Assembly: GCA_016721905.1 (NCBI GenBank)
Contig: JADKHH010000007.1
Span: forward strand, 124,001 to 188,000
Direction of reading: 5' to 3'
Length of the DNA stretch: 64,000 nt
Origin: Candidatus Opimibacter skivensis
GTDB taxonomy: Bacteria > Bacteroidota > Bacteroidia > Chitinophagales > Saprospiraceae
Shown here: positions 7,681-15,307 of the stretch, one piece after another
How positions within the stretch are numbered: the stretch's first letter is position 1
How the letters are laid out: each line of letters starts with the position of its first letter
The notes under the pieces: model-generated
Database searches by the model: none
What the model was told of the DNA's origin: nothing
What the model saw: the letters and a program-made list of their open reading frames with translations, nothing else
Made by a program: the position numbers and the translations under genes

Positions 7681-8676
7681 TTAATAAGCAATGGTTTCTC
7701 CGAGACCGGCGTAAAGATAGTTTTCTCCGAATTGTTCCTTCAGGATTTTAAAAGCCAGATGACCGGTGCAATGGGCCGGTGCGACTCGCTTCACACTCAA
7801 GTCATTTTTGAGTTGTTGAGCGAGTGTTACTATTTGCTGTCTGTCGAAAGGTAAAAGGTGAAAACCACCATAGACCAAATCAACAGAGTTGGCTGTTTCG
7901 GCCAGGGTAGTCCTTATAATTTTTTCAATACCCGTATGAGAGCATCCGACAATGACAACCTGGCCTTTGTCTGTATCCATGGCTAAAGACAATTCAGGAA
8001 GCTCACTGTTCCTGCACTGGTCATGCTTTTCTTCAAACTGGCCCGGCACAAACGACTTGCCAGGGTAGCATGAGAAATAGCCCAGATATGCTGAACTGGT
8101 CGTGATGAGTTTTAATCCAGGGAAGATTTCTTTTGAAGCTTTCACATACTCAATGTTAGCATTCCAAAACCGACCTGTTTGTGGAATTGTAAACTGAGTA
8201 GACCCTCCGTTGAAGTATTGCATTTCTACAGGAAGAGAGTCCTTCACGCTTGGCTCCTGACCTGTGGCATCAAAAGGAACAGGTGGGCCCCAGAAGACAT
8301 CGTGTGGAAAATAAATCCTGACATCCGGATTGATCCGAAGCAAATAGTCTATACCGTTGAGGTGATCAAAATGGCTATGGGATATAACCACGATATCAAC
8401 TTCCTTAAGATTGATCCCGAGCTTGTTGACATTCTCTTGAAAAATATCAGCACTGCTGCCAGAATCAAACAAAATAACTTGTCCATGGTATCTGGTAATA
8501 CAGGAAAAGCCCCAATCCATCGTAAGCGATCTGTCCTTGCCAAAGGCATCATAGAGGTTGGTGATCGTGCCTTCCTTGATTTCAAAAGCAGGTTCAGGCG
8601 TTGATGTCAGGTCAGGTGATATCGATAACGGAATCATCATGAACCATGACAAGGAGAGCATAAGTATGTAATGCAT
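7681..8676 (-). CDS. Exported MBL-fold metallo-hydrolase
   Basis: A 331-residue protein with an N-terminal signal peptide (MHYILMLSLSWFMMIPLSIS). The metallo-beta-lactamase metal site is in VVISHSHFDHLNGIDY (about residue 97, HxHxDH); further ligands are probably the His of VIVGCSHTG and of VAPAHCTGH. The overall layout (QVILFDSGSS, then HSHFDH, then GCSHTGIEKI, then YGGFHLL) is that of the COG1237 group, which includes the methanopterin-pathway ribofuranosylaminobenzene 5'-phosphate synthase-like proteins, but here it is secreted. The real substrate cannot be read from the sequence. It follows the microsatellite and has no clear operon partner. Confidence 0.85.
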   Translation of the reverse strand: MHYILMLSLSWFMMIPLSISPDLTSTPEPAFEIKEGTITNLYDAFGKDRSLTMDWGFSCITRYHGQVILFDSGSSADIFQENVNKLGINLKEVDIVVISHSHFDHLNGIDYLLRINPDVRIYFPHDVFWGPPVPFDATGQEPSVKDSLPVEMQYFNGGSTQFTIPQTGRFWNANIEYVKASKEIFPGLKLITTSSAYLGYFSCYPGKSFVPGQFEEKHDQCRNSELPELSLAMDTDKGQVVIVGCSHTGIEKIIRTTLAETANSVDLVYGGFHLLPFDRQQIVTLAQQLKNDLSVKRVAPAHCTGHLAFKILKEQFGENYLYAGLGETIAY

Positions 8677-8699
8677 CAGTCAAAATATTTGACATGAAT

Positions 8700-8943
8700 T
8701 TACGTAAAATGCGGGTGGTGAGTTCGGCGAAGCCGTTGTTGGTGTCCTCACCAACAACCAGAAGAATCCTCGCTGGTGGTGGGGACACCAGGCCAGCGGC
8801 ACATACTCATCCTCGCTGGTGGTGTGGACAGTTCGCAGTTAGCAGATTGTGTTTAGTATTCAGTGGGGGTTGGAGAATACTCTGGAAGCTGGTAGCTGGC
8901 AGCTAAGAAACTGATAGCTGACGGCTGACAGCTGATAGCTCCG
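8700..8943. repeat. Dispersed intergenic repeats (hairpin and short-word families)
   Basis: This gap holds a perfect hairpin GTTGTTGGTG/CACCAACAAC near 8734-8757, a second version near 8780-8812 (GGTGGGGACACCAGGCCAGC), and the word repeat AGCTGGTAGCTGGCAGCTAA near 8888. Related pieces recur at 22.1, 23.6, 34.6, 43.6 and 56.2-56.8 kb. No gene is seen here. Confidence 0.75.
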
Positions 8944-10236
8944 TTAATAAATCTTCCTGCCAAACCTTCCCCTGATTTCCTCCTCCAATGTTTCCCGGTG
9001 GTCGGGGTGGGCTATGTTCATCAATGCATAGGCGCGTTGCTGAAGGTTTTTGCCATAGAGGTAAGCTACACCGTATTCTGTCACTACATAATGGACGTGT
9101 GCCCGTGTGGTGACAACCCCAGCGCCTTGCTTGAGGAAAGGGACTATCTTAGATTCTCCCCTGTTGGTCGTTGAAGCCATGGCGATGATAGGCTTTCCGC
9201 CTTCTGACAAAGCAGCACCTTTGATAAAGTCCATCTGGCCGCCAACACCAGAAAACTGGTAGGTGCCAATAGAGTCTGCGCAAACCTGTCCAGTGATATC
9301 GATTTCAATAGCACTATTGATCGCAGCTACCTTAGGGTTTTTACCAATGACATATGCATCGTTGACGTAGTCGGATTCGAGAAATGCAAATTCCGGATTA
9401 TCATCAATAAAGTCGTAAAGTTCTCTTGTCCCCGTCGTGAAAGAGGTGATGACTTTGCGCTTGTGTTTCTTTTTAAATTTATTGGTGATGTTGCCGCTCT
9501 TGAGCAGATCAATCACTCCATCCGAAAACATCTCCGTATGCACGCCCAGGTCTTTATGCCCGGTGAGTTGCTGGAGAACTGCATCGGGGATTGTTCCTAT
9601 GCCTAGTTGCAAGGTTGCGCCATCTTCTATCAGCGATGCGCAATGCTTTCCTATCGCCTCTTCGATGTGTGTGATATGTTTTCTATAATCCACTTCCGGG
9701 AGTTCGTCTGCGACCTCTACCATGGCATGGATATCATTGATGTGCAGCAATCCATCCCCATGCGTTCGCGGCATGCGGGAATTGACCTGGGCAATCACAT
9801 ATTTTGCATTCTTGACAGCCGCCACAGCAACATCGACTGAGACCCCCAGGGAGCAGAAACCGTGTCTGTCGGGAGGGCTGATATTGATCATGGCTACATC
9901 GATCGGGAGGATCTTTTTATGAAACAATCCCGGGATTTCACTCAGGAAGACCGGAATATAATTACCCATCCCGTTATTGACGGCCTGGCGGATGTTTTGG
10001 GAGACGAATACTGAATTGAAGTGAAAAGCATCCCCGCATCCGGGTTCTGCCAGGCACATCTCTCCAAGGGTGGAAATAGAAATGATTTCAACATTCTCCA
10101 GTTCTAATGAGCGCTGGCCCAAAGCTTTAATCAGGGTGTGCGGGGTAGCGGCACTCCCGTGGAGGTATATCCTGTTCCCGGATTTGACGATTTTGACAGC
10201 TTCCTCGGCAGTCTTAAATTTAGATATCGTGTTCAT
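8944..10236 (-). CDS. Acetyl-CoA hydrolase/CoA-transferase family protein
   Basis: A 430-residue, full-length member of the acetyl-CoA hydrolase/4-hydroxybutyrate CoA-transferase family. It shows the N-terminal VKSGNRIYLHGSAATP block, ISPPDRHGFCSLGVSVD near residue 135, LQLGIGTIPDAVLQQL near 212, the catalytic glutamate in HTEMFSDGVIDLL near 233, GGQMDFIKGAALSEGGKPII near 330, and VVTEYGVAYLYGKNLQQRA near 385. These enzymes move CoA between acetyl-CoA and short-chain carboxylates such as butyrate, hydroxybutyrate or succinate. The exact acceptor is unclear. It is cytoplasmic (no signal peptide) and divergently placed from a MerR/B12-type regulator, which might control it. Confidence 0.9.
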   Translation of the reverse strand: MNTISKFKTAEEAVKIVKSGNRIYLHGSAATPHTLIKALGQRSLELENVEIISISTLGEMCLAEPGCGDAFHFNSVFVSQNIRQAVNNGMGNYIPVFLSEIPGLFHKKILPIDVAMINISPPDRHGFCSLGVSVDVAVAAVKNAKYVIAQVNSRMPRTHGDGLLHINDIHAMVEVADELPEVDYRKHITHIEEAIGKHCASLIEDGATLQLGIGTIPDAVLQQLTGHKDLGVHTEMFSDGVIDLLKSGNITNKFKKKHKRKVITSFTTGTRELYDFIDDNPEFAFLESDYVNDAYVIGKNPKVAAINSAIEIDITGQVCADSIGTYQFSGVGGQMDFIKGAALSEGGKPIIAMASTTNRGESKIVPFLKQGAGVVTTRAHVHYVVTEYGVAYLYGKNLQQRAYALMNIAHPDHRETLEEEIRGRFGRKIY

Positions 10237-10280
10237 GGTTGATTGTTAAATGACTGTATTATGGTTTTATATGGCAGTTG

Positions 10281-10288
10281 CAAAATTA
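10281..10288 (-). promoter_or_regulatory. Possible -7 promoter element of the CoA-transferase gene
   Basis: The minus strand reads TAATTTTG, an exact match to the Bacteroidota -7 consensus TAnnTTTG, 45 bp before the start codon at 10236. No good -33 TTG was found at the usual distance. The element lies inside the longest reading frame of the divergent regulator and supports placing that gene's start further downstream. Confidence 0.4.
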
Positions 10289-10402
10289 CCGCAATCGCGG
10301 AACATGATGATCAGGGGTAGAAATGATCTAAATCAGCAAAAAATCATTGCATTTTCACTCTGCCTGAATCAATTTACCTTCACAGCACAAAAAATATCCA
10401 TC

Positions 10403-11341
10403 GTGACGCAGGAGCATCAGCCTTTTAAGGAACGGTATACCATTCAGGACCTTGAGAGTCTATCAGGAATCCAGGCGCACACCCTCCGTATCTGGGAGAA
10501 ACGCTATGACCTCCTGCATCCAATGCGGGCCGGTAATAATGTGAGGTATTATAGTCACCAGGATCTCCGGAAGCTACTCAATATAGCTGCACTCTATCAT
10601 CAGGGTCATAAGATTTCCAGGATTGCGTCCTTACCTGAGGCGGAGCTTGAGGAAACTGTCCGAAAAGAAATGCTTGTAGATCACCGGGGTGATTTTGCCG
10701 GCCATAGCCTGAGAATGGCAATGTTGAACTATGATCATGCACTTTTTGATCAGACCATTCATCTTTTATTATCGCAAAAGACCTTCAGGGAAGTATTCCG
10801 TACGGTCTTTCTTCCCTTTTTGAATGATATCGGCCTGATGTGGCAGACCAGCGTGATCACGGTAGCACATGAACATTTCCTGTCCAACCTACTGCGCCAG
10901 AAAATCCTCTACCAGATAGACCAGCTGCACGCCATCACCGCAGACCCGGACCAAAAAGTGTTTGTGTTGTTCCTCCCCGATTGTGAGGTACATGAAATTG
11001 GACTACTATATGCTCAGTATGAATTGATGCTTCATGGGTGCAGGACCATTTATCTCGGCCAGAGTGTCCCGCTGGAATCCCTGTCCGATCTTCAGACTGC
11101 CTTTCCGGCTATCATCTTCGTCACCTCTTTTACTATCCATCCACAAGATGGTCAGGTAGTTGACTATCTGAAAGGTGTCTCTAAAAACCTGCTCCGTAAA
11201 GGGTCTGATGAGCTCTGGGTTTCCGGCCGGAAGATCCATAACCCCGAAAACAGGGGGAAGATCAAAGGCATCAGGTATATCCTCGGAGCGGACGAGTTTA
11301 TTGAATCCATCAGGTCCCTGCTTTCTCCGTCCACGGAATAG
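10403..11341 (+). CDS. MerR-type regulator with cobalamin-binding domain (CarH/LitR-like)
   Basis: The likely start is GTG at 10403, just before the helix-turn-helix; an in-frame ATG at 10250 adds 51 residues without domain character. The 312-residue protein has a MerR DNA-binding domain (RYTIQDLESLSGIQAHTLRI, WEKRYDLLHP, RYYSHQDLRKLL). A helical domain carries MWQTSVITVAHEH, an exact W-x9-EH motif as in CarH, where it contacts the adenosyl ligand. The C-terminal B12 Rossmann domain carries EVHEIG (His as cobalt ligand). CarH proteins are light sensors that use adenosylcobalamin and repress carotenoid genes in the dark. No carotenoid gene is in the window, so the target is unknown; the divergent CoA-transferase is one candidate. 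Confidence 0.85.
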   Translation: MTQEHQPFKERYTIQDLESLSGIQAHTLRIWEKRYDLLHPMRAGNNVRYYSHQDLRKLLNIAALYHQGHKISRIASLPEAELEETVRKEMLVDHRGDFAGHSLRMAMLNYDHALFDQTIHLLLSQKTFREVFRTVFLPFLNDIGLMWQTSVITVAHEHFLSNLLRQKILYQIDQLHAITADPDQKVFVLFLPDCEVHEIGLLYAQYELMLHGCRTIYLGQSVPLESLSDLQTAFPAIIFVTSFTIHPQDGQVVDYLKGVSKNLLRKGSDELWVSGRKIHNPENRGKIKGIRYILGADEFIESIRSLLSPSTE

Positions 11342-11356
11342 TTGCTTCTCCTTTCT

Positions 11357-11387
11357 TTTGACGGCTACCCGACAAAAAATACATTTG
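11357..11387 (+). promoter_or_regulatory. Bacteroidota-type promoter of the DUF4397 repeat gene
   Basis: TTTG at 11357-11360 (-33 element), a 19-bp spacer, and TACATTTG at 11380-11387 (-7 element, consensus TAnnTTTG). The start codon lies 83 bp downstream. Both boxes and the spacing match the consensus for the primary sigma factor of Bacteroidota. Confidence 0.75.
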
Positions 11388-11470
11388 TTTAACCATTTTA
11401 CTAAACAGTTAAACAGTTTTTGGGTTATAGTTAGCATTCTCCAATTTTTTCTAACCTAAACTCAGATTCT

Positions 11471-14400
11471 ATGCACAAGCTCAACACGCTCATTTTCCTC
11501 CTTACTATGCTGGGCACCATGTGCCTCCAGGCCCAAACCGCAAGGGTTCAGGTCATCCACAATAGCCCTGATGCGCTCGCTGCATTGGTTGATGTCTATC
11601 TGGATGATGTCCTTCTCATTGATGACTTTGCTTTCCGTACAGCATCCCCATTCATTGATGCCCCGGCTGGAGTGGATTTTACGGTAGGTATCGCTCCGGC
11701 TAACAGTTCATCATCAGCTGATGCTATTGCCACCTTTGACTACAACCTCGCAGCAAATGAAACTTATATCATTGTTGCTTCAGGTATCGTCAACCCGGCA
11801 GGATACAATCCTGTAAAACCTTTCAACCTTGAAGTTTTTGCAGGTGCAAGGGAAGCCGCTTCTCAACCAGGAAACACAGACGTTCTGGTGTATCACGGTT
11901 CAACTGATGCACCTGCCGTGGATGTTGTAGAAACACTCGTAACGGGTGGAGCCACCATCGTTGACAATGCTTTCTATGGAGACTTTGCAGGATACCTCGA
12001 ACTCGCAACCCTTGACTACAGATTAGCGGTAAAAGATGCCACAGGCGCCGTAACGGTAAAATCATACGAAGCTCCTTTGAACTCCCTTGGCCTCCAAAAT
12101 ACTGCCCTCACTGTTCTTGCCTCCGGCTTTCTGGATCCAACCCAAAACAGCAATGGCGCACCTTTCGGTCTGTATGTAGCGCTGCCATCTGGTGGTGCTC
12201 TTATCCCGCTGCCGGAGACGACAGCACGGGTACAAGTGATACACAATTCTCCAGACGCTTTGGCAACAGCCGTTGATGTTTATCTCAATGATGCATTACT
12301 CATCGATGACTTTGCTTTCCGTACAGCATCCCCATTCATTGATGCCCCAGCAGGAGTGGATTTTACGGTAGGTATCGCACCAGCTAACAGTTCATCATCA
12401 GCTGATGCTATTGCTACTTTTGATTACAACCTCGCAGCAAATGAAACCTATATCATTGTTGCTTCAGGTATTGTCAATGCTGCAGGTTACAATCCTGCAC
12501 CTGCTTTCAACCTCGAAGTATTTGCCGGCGCAAGAGAAGCCGCCTCTACGCAAGGCAATACAGATGTACTCGTATATCATGGATCAACAGATGCACCGAC
12601 CGTAGATGTTGTAGAGACCGCTGTAACCGGTGGAGCTACCATCGTTGACAATGCATCTTACAGTGACTTTGCCGGATACCTCGAATTGCAGACCCTTGAT
12701 TACAGGATCGAAGTTCGTGATGAAACAGGCACAGTGACTGTCAAATCATATGAAGCACCATTGAATACATTGGGTCTCCAGGATGCGGCACTTACCGTCC
12801 TTGCCTCAGGCTTCCTTGATCCATCGCAAAACAGCAATGGCGCACCTTTCGGTCTATTTGTTGCGCTGCCATCTGGTGGTGCACTTATTCCTTTGCCAGA
12901 GTCGACTGCACGTGTGCAGGTGATACACAATTCTCCTGACGCTTTGGCATCAGCTGTGGATGTTTATCTCAATGATGCATTACTCATCGATGACTTTGCT
13001 TTCCGTACAGCAAGTCCGTTTATTGATGCACCTGCAGCAGTTGATTTTACCGTAGGTATCGCACCAGCCAATAGTACTTCATCAGCAGATGCTATCGCTA
13101 CTTTTGATTACAACCTCGCACCAGGAGAAACTTATATCATTGTTGCCTCAGGCATTGTCAATGCAGCAGGTTACAATCCTGCACCAGCATTTAACCTCGA
13201 AGTATTTGCCGGCGCAAGAGAAGCGGCCTCCTCTACTGGCAACACAGATGTACTCGTATATCATGGATCAACAGATGCACCGACCGTAGATGTTGTAGAG
13301 ACCGCTGTAACCGGTGGAGCTACAATCGTTGACAATGCATCTTACAGTGATTTTGCAGGTTATCTCGAATTGGCGACCCTTGATTACAGGATCGAAGTTC
13401 GTGATGAAACAGGCACCGTGACTGTCAAATCATATGAAGCACCATTGAATACATTGGGTCTCCAGGATGCGGCCCTTACCGTACTTGCCTCAGGTTTCCT
13501 TGATCCATCGCAAAACAGCAATGGCGCACCTTTCGGTCTATTTGTTGCGCTGCCATCTGGTGGTGCACTTATTCCGTTGCCAGAGTCGACTGCACGTGTG
13601 CAGGTGATACACAATTCTCCTGACGCTTTGGCATCAGCTGTGGATGTTTATCTCAATGATGCATTACTCATTGATGACTTTGCTTTCCGCACAGCATCTC
13701 CATTCATTGATGCTCCGGCAGGAGTGGATTTTACCGTAGGTATCGCACCAGCTAACAGTTCATCATCAGCTGATGCTATTGCCACCTTTGACTACAACCT
13801 CGCAGCAAATGAAACCTATATCATTGTTGCTTCAGGTATTGTCAATGCGGCAGGTTACAATCCTGCACCAGCATTTAACCTCGAAGTATTTGCAGGCGCA
13901 AGAGAAGCCGCCTCCGCTACTGGCAACACAGATGTACTCGTATATCATGGATCAACAGATGCGCCAACGGTAGATGTTGTAGAGACCGCTGTAACAGGTG
14001 GAGCTACAATCGTTGACAATGCATCCTACAGTGATTTCGCAGGTTATCTCGAATTGGCTACCCTTGATTACAGGATCGAAGTTCGTGATGAAACAGGCAC
14101 AGTGACTGTCAAATCATATGAAGCACCATTGAATACATTGGGTCTCCAGGATGCGGCCCTTACCGTACTTGCCTCAGGCTTCCTCGACCCATCGCAAAAC
14201 AGCAATGGCGCACCTTTCGGCTTGTTTGTGGCGCTGCCATCCGGTGGTGCACTTATACCGCTGCCAGAGTCAACAGCGCGTGTACAGGTGATACACAATT
14301 CTCCAGACCCTGCTGCCGCAGTTGTGGATGTGTACCTTAATGATGCTTTATTGCTTGACAACTTTGCATTCCGGACGGCAACCCCATTTGTGAATGTACC

Positions 14401-15223
14401 TGCCGCAACTGATTTCACTATTGGTGTCGCACCACCAACGAGTGCTTCAGTAGACGATATCATTGCCTCATTTGATTACAACCTCGCTCCAGGGGGCACC
14501 TACATGATCATAGCTGACGGTCTGGTGATTCCTTTTGGATTTGATCCTTTTGTAGGCTTCAGTCTTGAGGTTTATCCACTCGCAAGAGAGCAAGCATCTG
14601 TTGCAGGCAATACGGATGTTCTTGTACACCATGGATCAACAGATGCACCAACAGTAGATGTTGTAGAAACCTTGGTAACAAACGACGCAACCATTGTGGA
14701 TGACCTTGCCTATGGGGAGTTTGCAGGATACCTTGAACTACCAACTGCTGATTACAGGATCGAAGTGAGGGATCAGACAGGTGTTGTGACGGTGGCGTCT
14801 TATGATGCACCTTTAGCCACTTTACAGTTGGATGGAGCAGCTCTTGCAGTTCTAGCTTCAGGATTCCTCAATCCGGCTAACAATTCCAACGGCCCTGCTT
14901 TTGGATTATATGTTGCATTGCCTGCAGGTGGCGCGTTGATTCCGCTTCCGCTTTCAATACCATCGGCTACCAAAGACCTGGAAAGGATTCCTGCCAATGT
15001 TTACCCGAATCCTGCTACAGACTTTGTCAACTTCGAACTTCCAAATCGTATAGTTGAAAGTGTCCGTGTACTGGATATGGCTGGTAAACAAATAGGTATC
15101 GCGTCGCAAATCAAAGATGGCATGATCACCTTCAATACAAGCACGCTCCATGCAGGCATGTATATCCTGGAAGTGACCGGTGAAGATTTCACCTCTTCAG
15201 CTAAAATCACCATCAAGCGATAG
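11471..15223 (+). CDS. Giant T9SS-secreted protein with five tandem DUF4397 repeat units
   Basis: A 1250-residue protein. After a signal peptide (residues 1-22, ending LQAQ) come five direct repeats of 228 residues (684 bp each), starting at 11537, 12221, 12905, 13589 and 14273. Each begins TARVQVIHNSPD. Each unit holds two related halves, one with ARVQVIHNSPD and FAFRTASPFIDAPA, the other with TDVLVYHGSTDAPTVDVVET and GYLELATLDYRIEVRD, so there are about ten DUF4397-like beta domains. A linker (SIPSATKDLER) leads to a type A T9SS sorting domain (VYPNPATDFVNFELPN, GMYILEV, KITIKR). It is a surface or extracellular adhesin-like protein by architecture; no ligand is known. Units 2-4 are almost identical in DNA, unit 5 is clearly diverged, and unit 1 is intermediate. 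Confidence 0.93.
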   Translation: MHKLNTLIFLLTMLGTMCLQAQTARVQVIHNSPDALAALVDVYLDDVLLIDDFAFRTASPFIDAPAGVDFTVGIAPANSSSSADAIATFDYNLAANETYIIVASGIVNPAGYNPVKPFNLEVFAGAREAASQPGNTDVLVYHGSTDAPAVDVVETLVTGGATIVDNAFYGDFAGYLELATLDYRLAVKDATGAVTVKSYEAPLNSLGLQNTALTVLASGFLDPTQNSNGAPFGLYVALPSGGALIPLPETTARVQVIHNSPDALATAVDVYLNDALLIDDFAFRTASPFIDAPAGVDFTVGIAPANSSSSADAIATFDYNLAANETYIIVASGIVNAAGYNPAPAFNLEVFAGAREAASTQGNTDVLVYHGSTDAPTVDVVETAVTGGATIVDNASYSDFAGYLELQTLDYRIEVRDETGTVTVKSYEAPLNTLGLQDAALTVLASGFLDPSQNSNGAPFGLFVALPSGGALIPLPESTARVQVIHNSPDALASAVDVYLNDALLIDDFAFRTASPFIDAPAAVDFTVGIAPANSTSSADAIATFDYNLAPGETYIIVASGIVNAAGYNPAPAFNLEVFAGAREAASSTGNTDVLVYHGSTDAPTVDVVETAVTGGATIVDNASYSDFAGYLELATLDYRIEVRDETGTVTVKSYEAPLNTLGLQDAALTVLASGFLDPSQNSNGAPFGLFVALPSGGALIPLPESTARVQVIHNSPDALASAVDVYLNDALLIDDFAFRTASPFIDAPAGVDFTVGIAPANSSSSADAIATFDYNLAANETYIIVASGIVNAAGYNPAPAFNLEVFAGAREAASATGNTDVLVYHGSTDAPTVDVVETAVTGGATIVDNASYSDFAGYLELATLDYRIEVRDETGTVTVKSYEAPLNTLGLQDAALTVLASGFLDPSQNSNGAPFGLFVALPSGGALIPLPESTARVQVIHNSPDPAAAVVDVYLNDALLLDNFAFRTATPFVNVPAATDFTIGVAPPTSASVDDIIASFDYNLAPGGTYMIIADGLVIPFGFDPFVGFSLEVYPLAREQASVAGNTDVLVHHGSTDAPTVDVVETLVTNDATIVDDLAYGEFAGYLELPTADYRIEVRDQTGVVTVASYDAPLATLQLDGAALAVLASGFLNPANNSNGPAFGLYVALPAGGALIPLPLSIPSATKDLERIPANVYPNPATDFVNFELPNRIVESVRVLDMAGKQIGIASQIKDGMITFNTSTLHAGMYILEVTGEDFTSSAKITIKR

Positions 15224-15263
15224 AACGGATTTTATTTAGTTTTTTTTTGGATATGCATTTTGA

Positions 15264-15293
15264 GGAGCTGGTGGGAACCAGCTCCTTTTTTTT
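15264..15293 (+). terminator. Rho-independent terminator of the DUF4397 gene
   Basis: A 9-bp perfect stem GGAGCTGGT/ACCAGCTCC with loop GGGA, followed by eight T. It lies 40 bp past the stop and just before the convergent ATPase gene's stop codon. Confidence 0.9.
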
Positions 15294-15307
15294 CCTGTCC
15301 CGTAGAT

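Noticed and set aside
11823..14463. Long antisense reading frames spaced 684 bp apart
   Set aside because: They mirror the repeats of the DUF4397 gene on the other strand; their spacing equals the repeat length, so they are shadows.
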